Shown: positions 16,857 through 25,850 of the stretch, one piece after another
Layout: each line of letters starts with the position of its first letter
Position numbering within the stretch: the first letter of the stretch is position 1
Assembly: GCF_000611675.1 (NCBI RefSeq)
Contig: NZ_JATV01000012.1
Location: forward strand, 1 to 64,000
DNA: 64,000 nucleotides
Direction of reading: 5' to 3'
From: Flavobacterium succinicans LMG 10402
GTDB taxonomy: Bacteria; Bacteroidota; Bacteroidia; Flavobacteriales; Flavobacteriaceae
The notes under the pieces: generated by a model
Databases searched by the model: none
Seen by the model: the letters and a program-made list of their open reading frames with translations, nothing else
What the model was told of the DNA's origin: nothing
Position numbers and translations under genes: made by a program

Positions 16857-18620
16857 TTAATGTGCCGTTTCCTCTTTTTCAAAAATCAATTCCAAACCAT
16901 TCGAAATTAATTTGGCTACTTCAGGGCGTTGCTTTTTAAGATTTTCTAAATGTGCAAGAACGTCCGAAAGTAATTGCGTTTCGTTTCTTGCTTTTAAAAG
17001 TTCAGCCAATTCAACGCAAAGTAACCAGTCATTAGAATGTTCTTCTTTTAATTTTTCAAAAATGGGAGCCAATGATGTTGTCGTGTCTTTGGTCTCACGG
17101 ATATTTCGGACGGTATGATACAATACTTCCAAGACATCTCTTTCTTCTGAGGTTGAAGCTTTGATGGTTTTGCTACTCGGTACATGAGCAATCAAATCAA
17201 AACTATTCACATCTGCAGGGCCAGAAAAAGCCGAAACTAATTTTTTACCCACAGCCATATCGTAAGTACCCCATTCTGGACGGAAAAGTACCGTTTCACC
17301 GTGCGTAACCGTACAGTTTTTGAAAGAAATCAAGATGATTTCACCGTGTAGATTTCGTTTGCCAGTGATGATTTCGCCCACTACTTTGATGTTACCTTCA
17401 AACTCCAAAGTGGCGGTTTCGCCTTCGTAAATGTCGTATGCTTTTAAGTCACGTGGACTCATATCTTCAATTGCGAGGTTGATGCCTTTGAGTTTCCCGA
17501 TGGGGCTACCAAAACCTTCTTGGTGAGCAGCAGTTCCGTGTCCTACTAATTCTTTCTCTCGGTTCGCCAAGGCTGTTTTTCCAGTGGTTTGTAGGTAAAT
17601 AGGTTTGCCTTCATATTCAATCACGTTGGTAAAAACACCCGAGATTTGTAAACCAGTACTCAATTCCACAGTTCCCAAAGCTTTGGAATCGATGAGTTTT
17701 TTAATACCAGATAAACCACCTGTTCTCAAGGCCATCGTATTGGCAAATTCTTCTAGGATTAAGCTCAAATAAGCGAAATCAGGAGTTACGTAGAGTTGAG
17801 GTTGCACTTTGGTGATGTCAAAACTTTGTTGTGCTGCGCTAAAGTTGTACGGTATTTTTTTGACGTTATCGGTCATACACCAAGCACTTTCTCCAATTGA
17901 GGAAAGCAAACCAGCGCCGTATATTTTTGGATTTTCTAATGTGCCAATTAAACCGTACTCCACGGTCCACCAATGCAAGTTTCGGATTTGAGCCATTTCA
18001 GAAAGTTCACCCATATTGTTTTGCAAATCTTCTACTGCCTTTTCAGCAGCTTCAATTTCGCTTTGTGGCGTTCCCTCGGCTTCTTTTAAAATCGAAAGCA
18101 GACGAATGGCTTCATACATTTCGTAATCTTTGTGCGAAGAAATGGCTTTGCAACCAATTTCGCCAAAACGACGCAAGTATTCCGCATATTCTGGATTGGC
18201 AATAATAGGAGCGTGTCCCGCGCCTTCGTGAATGATATCTGGAGCTGGAGTGTATTCGATGTGTTCCAATTGACGAATATCTGAGGCAATCACCAGCACA
18301 TTATAGGCTTGAAATTCCATAAAAGCGTTGGGTGGAATAAAACCGTCTACGGCAACGGCAGCCCAACCAATTTCGGACAATATGCGATTCATACCGTACA
18401 TACTCGGAATGGAGTCGATTTCGATACCTGTTTTTTGTAAACCTTCGAGATAGGAACTATGGGCAACTTTGGATAGGTAGTCTACGTTTTTGCGCATCAC
18501 ATAGCGCCAAACGGCTTGGTTGATGGGCGTGTAGTCTTCGTAGTTTTGCGGTTTGATAAACTGTTTCAAATGTTTCGGTAATCGCTCGATTAGGGGATTA
18601 CTTTCTATTTTTGCATTCAT
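16857..18620 (-). CDS. phhA: Phenylalanine-4-hydroxylase (aromatic amino acid hydroxylase)
   Basis: A 587-residue non-heme iron, pterin-dependent hydroxylase (Phe to Tyr). The catalytic domain is at residues 30-330: His131 and His136 in HEGAGHAP and Glu221 in WWTVEYGL match the 2-His-1-Glu iron site. A C-terminal region of about 250 residues, not present in the 260-residue proteobacterial enzyme, is predicted mixed alpha/beta; this long form is usual in Bacteroidota. Monocistronic, convergent with the DUF4230 gene. Substrate choice between Phe and other aromatics is assumed from the family. Confidence 0.9.
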   Translation of the reverse strand: MNAKIESNPLIERLPKHLKQFIKPQNYEDYTPINQAVWRYVMRKNVDYLSKVAHSSYLEGLQKTGIEIDSIPSMYGMNRILSEIGWAAVAVDGFIPPNAFMEFQAYNVLVIASDIRQLEHIEYTPAPDIIHEGAGHAPIIANPEYAEYLRRFGEIGCKAISSHKDYEMYEAIRLLSILKEAEGTPQSEIEAAEKAVEDLQNNMGELSEMAQIRNLHWWTVEYGLIGTLENPKIYGAGLLSSIGESAWCMTDNVKKIPYNFSAAQQSFDITKVQPQLYVTPDFAYLSLILEEFANTMALRTGGLSGIKKLIDSKALGTVELSTGLQISGVFTNVIEYEGKPIYLQTTGKTALANREKELVGHGTAAHQEGFGSPIGKLKGINLAIEDMSPRDLKAYDIYEGETATLEFEGNIKVVGEIITGKRNLHGEIILISFKNCTVTHGETVLFRPEWGTYDMAVGKKLVSAFSGPADVNSFDLIAHVPSSKTIKASTSEERDVLEVLYHTVRNIRETKDTTTSLAPIFEKLKEEHSNDWLLCVELAELLKARNETQLLSDVLAHLENLKKQRPEVAKLISNGLELIFEKEETAH

Positions 18621-19135
18621 ATCGAAATCGGTATAGTTTTTTGTAAAAATACAATTTCGAATGATTATTTGCAGGCTTTTATTGGGTATTTTTAGTAAAC
18701 CAAGTGTTTTTATAGGATTTTAACAATGGTTTACTTTTTAAAAACTATCCCGTTGAAAGTACTTTAGCCCCGACAGTAGTTGAAATCCTTTGGTGCCGGG
18801 GTTCGGTACCAAAGATTGTAACGGATGGCGGGAACCCATACTAGCTGACAATGCCTTTTGTGTCGCTCCTGATTTTAAAACAATTTTTCGAACATAGATT
18901 TATACACTAGTTGGATGGTATTTGGTAGAAAAAGTTGCTTTTTAAACCGTTTTATCCGCCTCATTTGTTTGCTCATATTGAATTGTTGTTAAGTTTATGA
19001 TATTGTTCTATTTTATTCTCTTCGTTTTATGTTTACAAATAGTAAAAATTGTATATTAAATTATGGTTAATATTTACTATTTATATAATTTTAATATTTT
19101 TAAATTCTATTTTTACAAAAAAAAACTATTATAAT
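18621..19135. other. 515-bp gap holding one structured element
   Basis: Holds the upstream region of the hydroxylase gene, the structured element at 18765-18870, and an AT-rich stretch before phnW with no convincing TAnnTTTG promoter or small ORF. Confidence 0.6.
18765..18870 (+). ncRNA. Structured intergenic element, copy B (Flavo-1-like)
   Basis: Starts TAGCCCCGACAGTAGTTGAAAT, then a hairpin CTTTGGT-CCG / CGG-ACCAAAG, then GATTGTAACGGATGGCGGGA, and ends near GTCGCTCC. Flanks match the other copies; the stem sequence does not, but it still pairs with itself. This suggests a folded RNA or a mobile hairpin element. The identity with Flavo-1 (RF01705) is from memory only. Confidence 0.55.
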
Positions 19136-20233
19136 ATGCACTATAAATTATTAACACCAGGACCTTTAACTACGACTGATTCCGTAAAACAATCCATGCT
19201 TAAGGATTGGTGTACTTGGGATGATGAATACAAAACATTGGTTGAGGATATTCGTTCAAAATTATTAGAAATAAACAATTTATCTAATAAAAAACATACG
19301 GTAACGTTGCTACAAGGTAGTGGTACTTATGGCGTTGAAAGTACTATAATCTCAAGTGTTGGTGAAAATGATCATTTACTTGTACTTAAAAATGGGGCTT
19401 ACGGAGAAAGAATACATGAAATAGCCACAATTGCCAAAAAAAATGTTACTGCGTTGGCTTTTGATGAAACTTCAATAATTAACAGTGAAGTTTTAGATAA
19501 TTATTTGTCCGAAAATAAGCAAATTACTCACGTTGCCTTTGTACACTGTGAGACTACGACAGGAATTTTAAACCCTTTAGAGGAGCTTTGTAAAGTGGTG
19601 AAGCAACACCAAAAAGTTCTTATTGTTGATGCAATGAGTAGTTTGGGTGGCATACCCATAGACATTGATGCTTTGGAAATAGATTTTATTATAAGTAGTT
19701 CCAATAAATGTTTGCAAGGGGTTCCTGGATTTTCATTTATTATTTCGGTTATCGAAAGCATTAAGAAATGCAAAGGGAATAGCACTTCGTTATCGTTGGA
19801 TCTTTATGATCAATGGGTAAATATGGAAAATGATCCTGGAAAGTGGAGGTTTACGTCACCTACACATGTTGTTCGTGCCTTTTATCAAGCTATATTAGAA
19901 TTAATCCAAGAAGGAGGGATTGCAAGCCGATATGCTAGATATGTAAAAAATCAAAAGGTTTTGGTTGAAGGGATGCAAAGTATTGGTTTCAACTGTTGTA
20001 TTGCTATCGATATTCAATCTCCTATTATTACTACATTTTTGTTTCCAGATAGCACCTCGTTTACTTTTAAATCTTTGTATGATTATTTAAAATTATATGG
20101 TTTTGTCATTTATCCAGGGAAATTAAGCAATTTGAATGTTTTTAGAATTGGTAATATTGGAGATATTAATGCGAATGATATTGAACTATTGATTATGATA
20201 CTTAAGAATTATAAGATTAATTATTTGAATTAG
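19136..20233 (+). CDS. phnW: 2-aminoethylphosphonate--pyruvate transaminase
   Basis: 365 residues from the ATG at 19136, the usual PhnW length; an in-frame ATG at 19049 would add a hydrophobic 29-residue leader and is rejected. A class V PLP aminotransferase: N-terminal LLTPGPLTTTDSVK, phosphate-binding GSGTYGVES, PLP-pairing Asp165 in VDAMSS, PLP lysine Lys191 in SSSNKCLQGVPG. It converts 2-aminoethylphosphonate plus pyruvate to phosphonoacetaldehyde and alanine in the cytoplasm. The PhnX-like hydrolase lies in the convergent operon. It has its own terminator and is followed by a probable regulator. Confidence 0.93.
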   Translation: MHYKLLTPGPLTTTDSVKQSMLKDWCTWDDEYKTLVEDIRSKLLEINNLSNKKHTVTLLQGSGTYGVESTIISSVGENDHLLVLKNGAYGERIHEIATIAKKNVTALAFDETSIINSEVLDNYLSENKQITHVAFVHCETTTGILNPLEELCKVVKQHQKVLIVDAMSSLGGIPIDIDALEIDFIISSSNKCLQGVPGFSFIISVIESIKKCKGNSTSLSLDLYDQWVNMENDPGKWRFTSPTHVVRAFYQAILELIQEGGIASRYARYVKNQKVLVEGMQSIGFNCCIAIDIQSPIITTFLFPDSTSFTFKSLYDYLKLYGFVIYPGKLSNLNVFRIGNIGDINANDIELLIMILKNYKINYLN

Positions 20234-20283
20234 TAATTTATGGTTTGTTTAGAATAATACTGCAATTTGTTTAGATTATGTTT

Positions 20284-20319
20284 TAAAAATGGCAAACTTA
20301 TGGTTTGTCATTTTTTATT
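20284..20319 (+). terminator. Terminator after phnW
   Basis: AAAATGGCAAAC pairs with GTTTGTCATTTT (one G-T pair) around a very short loop, with extra T after it. Confidence 0.7.
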
Positions 20320-20469
20320 AAATGTGTTTTGTATGTTGCTATTTTTAAAGGTATGCTATTGCGATTAGCATTTTTAAAATTACATTTACATTCTAAGTTA
20401 AGTTTTGATAGATTTTTCTGTTTTTAATGGATAACAGCGATAAAGTTGTTTTTAAATACTATAATAAAA

Positions 20470-21045
20470 ATGAATGATTTTCTGATAGGTATAGGTAAAA
20501 GAATTAAAGATTTTCGAAAAAAAAATGAATTAACAATACAAGAATTGGCTAATAGAGCTAATGTTAGTAATGGGTTAATTTCTAGAATTGAAAATGGAAG
20601 AACAATACCTTCATTGCCTGTTCTATTAGATTTGATTCAATCTTTAGAAATTGATGCCAGTTACTTTTTTGAAGGTGTCGAACAAAAATCAAATGCTAAA
20701 TTTATTCATGTACCAAAGGAAGAGCAACAAATCCTAGAAAAGGAAATAGAGGCAACAGGATTTAGTTATTTGCATGTATTTAGTAAAAGTATGCATGCCT
20801 TAGGATTTGAAGCTGTACTTCTTACATTGGAACCCGGATGTAAACGAGACAAAGTAATTACCGATGCTTGGGAATTTAAATATGTTTTAACTGGCGAAGT
20901 TTTGTATGTTATTGATAATGAAGAGGTTTTGTTGAAAGAAGGAGATTCATTATATTTTAATGGTAAAATTCCACATGTACCAGTAAATAATTCTAATGCA
21001 AAGTGTTCAATGTTAGTTCTTTATTTTTATTCAGAGAAAGAATAG
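20470..21045 (+). CDS. XRE-family regulator with cupin domain
   Basis: 191 residues from the ATG at 20470 (another in-frame ATG at 20446 adds eight residues). Residues 5-60 form an XRE-type helix-turn-helix (IGKRIKDFRKKNELTIQELA, then NVSNGLISRIENGRTIPS). Residues 115-185 form a cupin-2 barrel (LTLEPGCKRDK, YVLTGEVLYVI, EGDSLYFNGKIPHVPVN). This PuuR/SutR-type layout binds a small ligand and acts as repressor or activator of catabolic genes. Its place between phnW and the convergent phosphonate operon suggests it senses an aminophosphonate or a derivative. Confidence 0.85.
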   Translation: MNDFLIGIGKRIKDFRKKNELTIQELANRANVSNGLISRIENGRTIPSLPVLLDLIQSLEIDASYFFEGVEQKSNAKFIHVPKEEQQILEKEIEATGFSYLHVFSKSMHALGFEAVLLTLEPGCKRDKVITDAWEFKYVLTGEVLYVIDNEEVLLKEGDSLYFNGKIPHVPVNNSNAKCSMLVLYFYSEKE

Positions 21046-21050
21046 AAAAG

Positions 21051-22589
21051 TTATTCTATTGTAAAAGTTACTGTTTCGGACCATTCTGACCAAGACAAGT
21101 TTTGGTCCCGATATCTAACTCTAATTTTGTAAGCTCCAGTTGCTAGTTCATTATCATTTACAGTCAATTCTAAAATTGAAGAAGATTCATAAATATTTAT
21201 TGGAGTGTAATCAGGAAAACCTGAACTTCCAAACCATTTCTCGTAATCTCTTTTCTTTGAAAGAACAATAACTTCTTCTTTTTTAACAGTTTTTAGTATT
21301 TGAAATTCACTGCTGTTAAACGGTTCAGAGCCAGTGTATTTAGAACACTCAAAAGTAAATGGAAGTTTGATTTTATCGTCAAATGATTTAATGAAAGGAG
21401 TGTTGGGACGATTTTCCTTCTGTTTTTTATAAAAGCTATCTAGTAAATACAACGGCTTATTCAGTTGCGCATTCCCAGTTGAGTAGGTATTCACTTTTAA
21501 TTGTTGTGTTTCGAAATCCAATTCGACCAATTGAAAGACATGGGCTTCTATTGTTTTTTGAACATCTTCATAAAGCGTAACTGCCTCAGGAGCATCCGTC
21601 CAATATTGATCCCAAGAGGCACCACCATTAATGATTTCATGTATTCTATGATTTCTACTGGCTCCTCTTGCATAAAGATGCGCATGTCCAGCAAAATAAA
21701 CGCAAGTTTTAGCAGAGGATTGTAGAATTGGAAGGATTTCATTGTTGATGTAATCGTTTCCATCTTTTTTTAATTGTTCTGCTTTTGGAGGATGATGAGC
21801 TGAAGCAAAAACCCATTCAATGTTTTTATCACTATCAGCTTCATGAATTATCTTACTTACAAATTGTGTTTGATTCTCACTATTCGAATTACTGTTTAAA
21901 TGAATAAACAATGCTTTTGCGATTTTAAAAGCGTAATATTCTGTGCCATTAATAGCTTTTGCAGCCTGAATATTATTGTATTTTAAATGGCTATAATCAA
22001 AATGCGCAAAATAATTTTTGGCTTCGGAATCTCCATAATACTCATGATTTCCTAAAACGGTAACGAAAGGAACTTTTGTAGATAATTCACTTGATTTATA
22101 AAAATGATGAATAGCATAATGAGATAACTCTCCGCCATTGTGTACTTGATCGCCTAAATTTATTACAAAATGAACTGTTTCCTCAATTGTATTTCCGTTC
22201 CATTTTTCTAAGGCTTTAGTCACAGCATTTGCAACAAGATTTGGATATGCATCATCAAAGCGTTGGTGATCACCAATTACAATGAAACGTAATTTTTGAA
22301 GGAATTTTGAAGGGTCAACTTGTGTTTTAAAACTATATATTTCTGAATATGTAGTACCTGATTTGGTTCTGTAAAAGTAACGCGTATCAGGAAGTAAATC
22401 ATTTAGTTTAACGTGATGCACAATATGATCTTTCTCCATCGTTTTGCTCGTTCCACAAGCAGTATTCGATAAATCATCTTTTTCAAATCCGTAGTCTACT
22501 TGAGGAGTATTTTCGTCATTGGTAATCCACGAAATAAGAATAGAATTAGAATCAGGTGCTTGTAGATAGGGTACGGTATAATTATTCAT
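21051..22589 (-). CDS. Purple-acid-phosphatase-like metallophosphoesterase
   Basis: 512 residues from the ATG at 22589. An N-terminal fibronectin-III-like domain (about 5-90) precedes a metallophosphatase domain. The metal-site motifs are visible: GDHQ at 106-109, GDQVHNGG from 146, GNHE at 180-183, HH at 265-266 and GHAH at 301-304. A C-terminal beta domain follows. No signal peptide is present, which is unusual for this fold and suggests a cytoplasmic substrate, perhaps a phosphate ester or anhydride made from the imported compound. The gene is last in the phosphonate operon, after a terminator-like hairpin. Confidence 0.8.
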   Translation of the reverse strand: MNNYTVPYLQAPDSNSILISWITNDENTPQVDYGFEKDDLSNTACGTSKTMEKDHIVHHVKLNDLLPDTRYFYRTKSGTTYSEIYSFKTQVDPSKFLQKLRFIVIGDHQRFDDAYPNLVANAVTKALEKWNGNTIEETVHFVINLGDQVHNGGELSHYAIHHFYKSSELSTKVPFVTVLGNHEYYGDSEAKNYFAHFDYSHLKYNNIQAAKAINGTEYYAFKIAKALFIHLNSNSNSENQTQFVSKIIHEADSDKNIEWVFASAHHPPKAEQLKKDGNDYINNEILPILQSSAKTCVYFAGHAHLYARGASRNHRIHEIINGGASWDQYWTDAPEAVTLYEDVQKTIEAHVFQLVELDFETQQLKVNTYSTGNAQLNKPLYLLDSFYKKQKENRPNTPFIKSFDDKIKLPFTFECSKYTGSEPFNSSEFQILKTVKKEEVIVLSKKRDYEKWFGSSGFPDYTPINIYESSSILELTVNDNELATGAYKIRVRYRDQNLSWSEWSETVTFTIE

Positions 22590-22606
22590 CACTACTATTT
22601 TAAAAA

Positions 22607-22647
22607 ACAAAAAATTTTAATCCCAGCCAATTAAGACTGGGATTAAA
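22607..22647 (-). terminator. Terminator-like hairpin inside the phosphonate operon
   Basis: A perfect 11-bp stem, TTTAATCCCAG / CTGGGATTAAA, with a 10-nt loop and an AT-rich tail on the minus strand. It may lower expression of the phosphatase gene relative to the four genes before it. Confidence 0.65.
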
Positions 22648-22660
22648 TCACAAATTAGAG

Positions 22661-23335
22661 CTAACAAACAAACAACGAACTAATTTGCGTGATATTATCA
22701 AAAATGTAATCAGGATTTGCTTCTTCTAGTTCCTCCTTAGTTTGTGCTCCCGACAATACTCCAATAGTAATTCCACAATTGGCATTCTTTCCTTCTTCTA
22801 TATCTATTGCAGAGTCACCAGCTTTTAAAACCGATTTACTGTCTTTAATATCAAAAAGCTCCATAGCTTTTAGAATCATTTCAGGGCTAGGTCTTCCATT
22901 CACAACATCATCAGCAGTAATCAAGGCGTCATATTGAACTCCTTTTTTCCAACCTAATTTTTCCAATAATTGGTTTGCGGTTTTAGAATTATAACCTGTA
23001 TTTAATACAACTATAATGTTCTTCGCTCTCAATTCATCCAGGAATTCACGAACTCCAACGATGGGTTTAACCTCCAATTCTTCGTAAGCATTTTTTAGAG
23101 CTATAGAAAAATCCTCAAAGATTGTTGTAGCTTTATCTGTAGGTTGATTTAAAAATTCTAAGACATCTGTTATTGCTTTTAATTTTTCTTTTCCTGCTCC
23201 ATATTTCAATACCGTTTCTAAATCCACTTCAATGCCGTATTTTACTACTGAATTTCTAAGTGTTTTATACACCACATTGTCTTCATCTACAGTGGTTCCT
23301 GCCATGTCTAATACTGCAAGTTTTATGTTTTTCAT
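22661..23335 (-). CDS. Phosphonatase-like HAD hydrolase (PhnX-like)
   Basis: A 224-residue HAD enzyme. The nucleophile motif is DMAGTT (Asp10) instead of DxDxT, as in phosphonoacetaldehyde hydrolase. The usual lysine before motif IV is replaced by Arg in NGRPSPEMIL, and motif IV is GDSAIDIEEG. Lys49 in the cap (GAGKEKLKAI) aligns by eye with the Schiff-base lysine of PhnX. These traits fit TIGR03351, a PhnX-like clade noted for lying next to the TIGR03364 FAD oxidoreductase, exactly as here (4 bp gap). Likely reaction: C-P cleavage of phosphonoacetaldehyde or a close analogue. Confidence 0.85.
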   Translation of the reverse strand: MKNIKLAVLDMAGTTVDEDNVVYKTLRNSVVKYGIEVDLETVLKYGAGKEKLKAITDVLEFLNQPTDKATTIFEDFSIALKNAYEELEVKPIVGVREFLDELRAKNIIVVLNTGYNSKTANQLLEKLGWKKGVQYDALITADDVVNGRPSPEMILKAMELFDIKDSKSVLKAGDSAIDIEEGKNANCGITIGVLSGAQTKEELEEANPDYIFDNITQISSLFVC

Positions 23336-23339
23336 TTGT

Positions 23340-24500
23340 CTAATTTTTATTGAATATTAAATTTATTTTTTGTCTAGAAAATCCGGCACTTCCTGTCATG
23401 CCTTTGCCACCAATTCCGGTGATAATATGAATATTTGGACTAGGATTGTGTTCAAAAATATCCTGAGTTTTGCATTGTGAATAGATACCAAACCATCTTT
23501 TTTGTATTTCGAAGGTAGGTAGGTCGATTATTTTTTTAGCTTCATTAATCATAAAAGCATCAATTTCCATATTTAGATCGTAGCCTAAAACGTCGATGTC
23601 TTTTGCATCAGCATATTCATGAGAATCTCCAATAATGATTGAACCGTCTAAGGATTGTTTGAAAAGAATATGGATTCCAAATTTTTTATCGAAGCTAGTC
23701 GAAACTTCTTTTGCTTTTATACTAGTATACGATGGGCATTCTTCAAATGCTTCATACCGACGAATGGTTAAGCCTGTCAGTATATTACTAGGGAGAGCAT
23801 ATATGCCTTGCGGTTTAGTTTGTAACATCTGAAGTTTTGTCGCAACCAAATCGCTATTTTCATAGATATTAGGATGAAGTGTTTTGAATTCACTTCCGCC
23901 ACAAATTATAATTTTAGATGCTATAAATTTTTGGCCATTGGCCGCAATTGCTTCACAACCTAAAGAACTCTCGCTAGTTGATGTAATGGTGGTGTTGTAA
24001 AAAAAGGTTAAGCCAAATTTTTCGATTAAGAGTCTTTGAAAACGTCTAATCAGCTCTCCAGAATCAACTGTTATCTCTTCGGGAAAGAACAAACCCGCTT
24101 TGCAATAGTCGGATTTTAATCCGTCAAAACGCTGTAAGCATTCTTTTTTTGTCAATAAAATAGAATCGTAATTTTGGTCTTTGTTTATTTGGCTCAATTC
24201 TTCAATCAATTGTACTTCTTCTTCATTTGAGGCTAAATATACGGAGCCGTTTTGTCGAATGGTTAAGTCGGTTTGGTCTTGTAGCTTTTTGTAGATTGAA
24301 ACACTTTCTCTACCAAAATTTTGCCATTTTAAATTCATTGCAGATGGGATTACCTGTCCAAAATTGCGAACAGAAGCTCCACTGAGTATACTATTTTTTT
24401 CAATAATAGCCACTTTTAGTTTTTTTTGCAATGCATGATAGGCATGGAACAGTCCTAGAATTCCTCCGCCAACTACAAGTAAATCATATTTGTTTTGCAT
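23340..24500 (-). CDS. FAD-dependent oxidoreductase (TIGR03364-like)
   Basis: A 386-residue DAO-family flavoenzyme. The N-terminal Rossmann motif is LLVVGGGILGLFHAYHALQ, and the second glycine-rich patch near the C-terminus is TGIGGKGMTGS. It should oxidise the C-N bond of an amino compound. Family knowledge: TIGR03364 members occur beside PhnX-like hydrolases and are thought to oxidatively deaminate an aminophosphonate related to 2-aminoethylphosphonate, giving an aldehyde. It lies 15 bp after the MFS gene and 4 bp before the PhnX-like gene. With PhnW, the locus has two routes to a phosphono-aldehyde. Confidence 0.85.
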   Translation of the reverse strand: MQNKYDLLVVGGGILGLFHAYHALQKKLKVAIIEKNSILSGASVRNFGQVIPSAMNLKWQNFGRESVSIYKKLQDQTDLTIRQNGSVYLASNEEEVQLIEELSQINKDQNYDSILLTKKECLQRFDGLKSDYCKAGLFFPEEITVDSGELIRRFQRLLIEKFGLTFFYNTTITSTSESSLGCEAIAANGQKFIASKIIICGGSEFKTLHPNIYENSDLVATKLQMLQTKPQGIYALPSNILTGLTIRRYEAFEECPSYTSIKAKEVSTSFDKKFGIHILFKQSLDGSIIIGDSHEYADAKDIDVLGYDLNMEIDAFMINEAKKIIDLPTFEIQKRWFGIYSQCKTQDIFEHNPSPNIHIITGIGGKGMTGSAGFSRQKINLIFNKN

Positions 24501-24515
24501 CGTGATGAATGTGTT

Positions 24516-25826
24516 TTAGTTCAGTTCTTGAAGTTGAAAAGTTGTTTCTTCTTCTATGGATGTTGCAGCCGAATTCATTTTATTAATCTTTCTTTGAAAA
24601 AGTACTGCCGCCATTATAATCGTAAAAAAACCAATAATGGCAATCACATAATTCAATTGAATATAGAAGTGTAACCATGATATTTTTTTATATCCAAAAT
24701 TTTTAAATAACAATATTAAAATGCTACCCAAGTAACCGAAGGAATCCACAAAATAGATTAAGAATCCCACATTACCTTTTATTTTGAAAGTGGCAATCAT
24801 ACGATCAAAAAACAAACCGTTAAAAGGGATGTAACATAAATACATTCCGATTCCTGTGATAATCATCCAAGGCATTGGGGATAAAAGATGGCTGCTATAT
24901 GCTATAGTCGACAAGCCAATAATCAAAACACCTGTTAGTAAAATGTAGTGATAAATCAAGAACGCTTTTGTGTTGTTTTTTATAGTAACCATAAAACTTA
25001 ATACCAAAAGAACCGTAAAAGCTATTGGTATTTCGGCATAGGTATACAAAGAAACGGCATCTTTAAAGCCTAAGGCGTCCCAGATTTCACCGGTGAAATT
25101 GTCTCTAAAATCTCTTAGAATAGTTAAACTAATATATAAAATAGTTAAGCAAAATAAGGGAACCCAAAAGGTAAGAATTAATTTTTTTCTTTCTTTTTGA
25201 TTTAAGGGAACTCGCTTCGTTTTGTATGCAATATCTTCTTTTGAAGGTTTTGGCAAACGATCCAAAAGCAAGCCAAAAAAGACTAACGGAATGATAAACC
25301 ATAAACCCGTTAAAAAAGGCATCCAAAATTCGGTTACTCCAAAATAACTCATGGTGAATTTTCCAACCGATTTTACAAAACCTGAGGAAACAACAAAACT
25401 AGTACATAGAATTAGTCCTAAAATTTCTGTTGCTTTTCGGCCTTCGATATAAGAAAAAACAATGCCCCAAATCATTCCCAAGGGTAAGCCATTCAAAAAC
25501 ATAAAGAAAATGTTATAAGGTCTTGGAGTTAATGCAAATCCTAAAAGCGTAAGAAATGCAAATGCAATGAAGCCAAATAAAAACTTTAATCTATCTTTTT
25601 CTTTAAGTTCAGATACAATCTTGATACCAATGAATTTTGATAGAAAATAGCCCATAACTTGTGCAATAATCAATAGCACTTTATAGTCCACTCCCCAGTA
25701 TGTTATGCCTTCGAAGCTTGCTATTGTAAATGGTTTTCGGAAGGCGTACATACAAAAGTACACACCAAAAGCAGCAAAAGCCGCTTTTGGTACATACCAA
25801 TTATTTTTTGTTTTAGTATTTCTCAT
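24516..25826 (-). CDS. DUF5690 family MFS-type transporter
   Basis: A 436-residue inner-membrane protein with about twelve membrane helices. The N-terminal CMYAFRKPFTIASFEG motif resembles the UhpT/GlpT organophosphate antiporter group, and the family is DUF5690, typical of Bacteroidota. No transported compound is known to me for DUF5690. In this operon, between the TonB receptor and the FAD oxidoreductase, the simplest role is import of an aminophosphonate into the cytoplasm. No ABC phosphonate transporter (PhnCDE or PhnSTUV) is present in the window. Confidence 0.75.
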   Translation of the reverse strand: MRNTKTKNNWYVPKAAFAAFGVYFCMYAFRKPFTIASFEGITYWGVDYKVLLIIAQVMGYFLSKFIGIKIVSELKEKDRLKFLFGFIAFAFLTLLGFALTPRPYNIFFMFLNGLPLGMIWGIVFSYIEGRKATEILGLILCTSFVVSSGFVKSVGKFTMSYFGVTEFWMPFLTGLWFIIPLVFFGLLLDRLPKPSKEDIAYKTKRVPLNQKERKKLILTFWVPLFCLTILYISLTILRDFRDNFTGEIWDALGFKDAVSLYTYAEIPIAFTVLLVLSFMVTIKNNTKAFLIYHYILLTGVLIIGLSTIAYSSHLLSPMPWMIITGIGMYLCYIPFNGLFFDRMIATFKIKGNVGFLIYFVDSFGYLGSILILLFKNFGYKKISWLHFYIQLNYVIAIIGFFTIIMAAVLFQRKINKMNSAATSIEEETTFQLQELN

Positions 25827-25850
25827 TCTTTAAGTTGAGGTACTTTTGAT

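Noticed and set aside
19049..19135. N-terminal extension of phnW as a membrane anchor
   Set aside because: PhnW is cytoplasmic and the ATG at 19136 gives its standard N-terminus and length.
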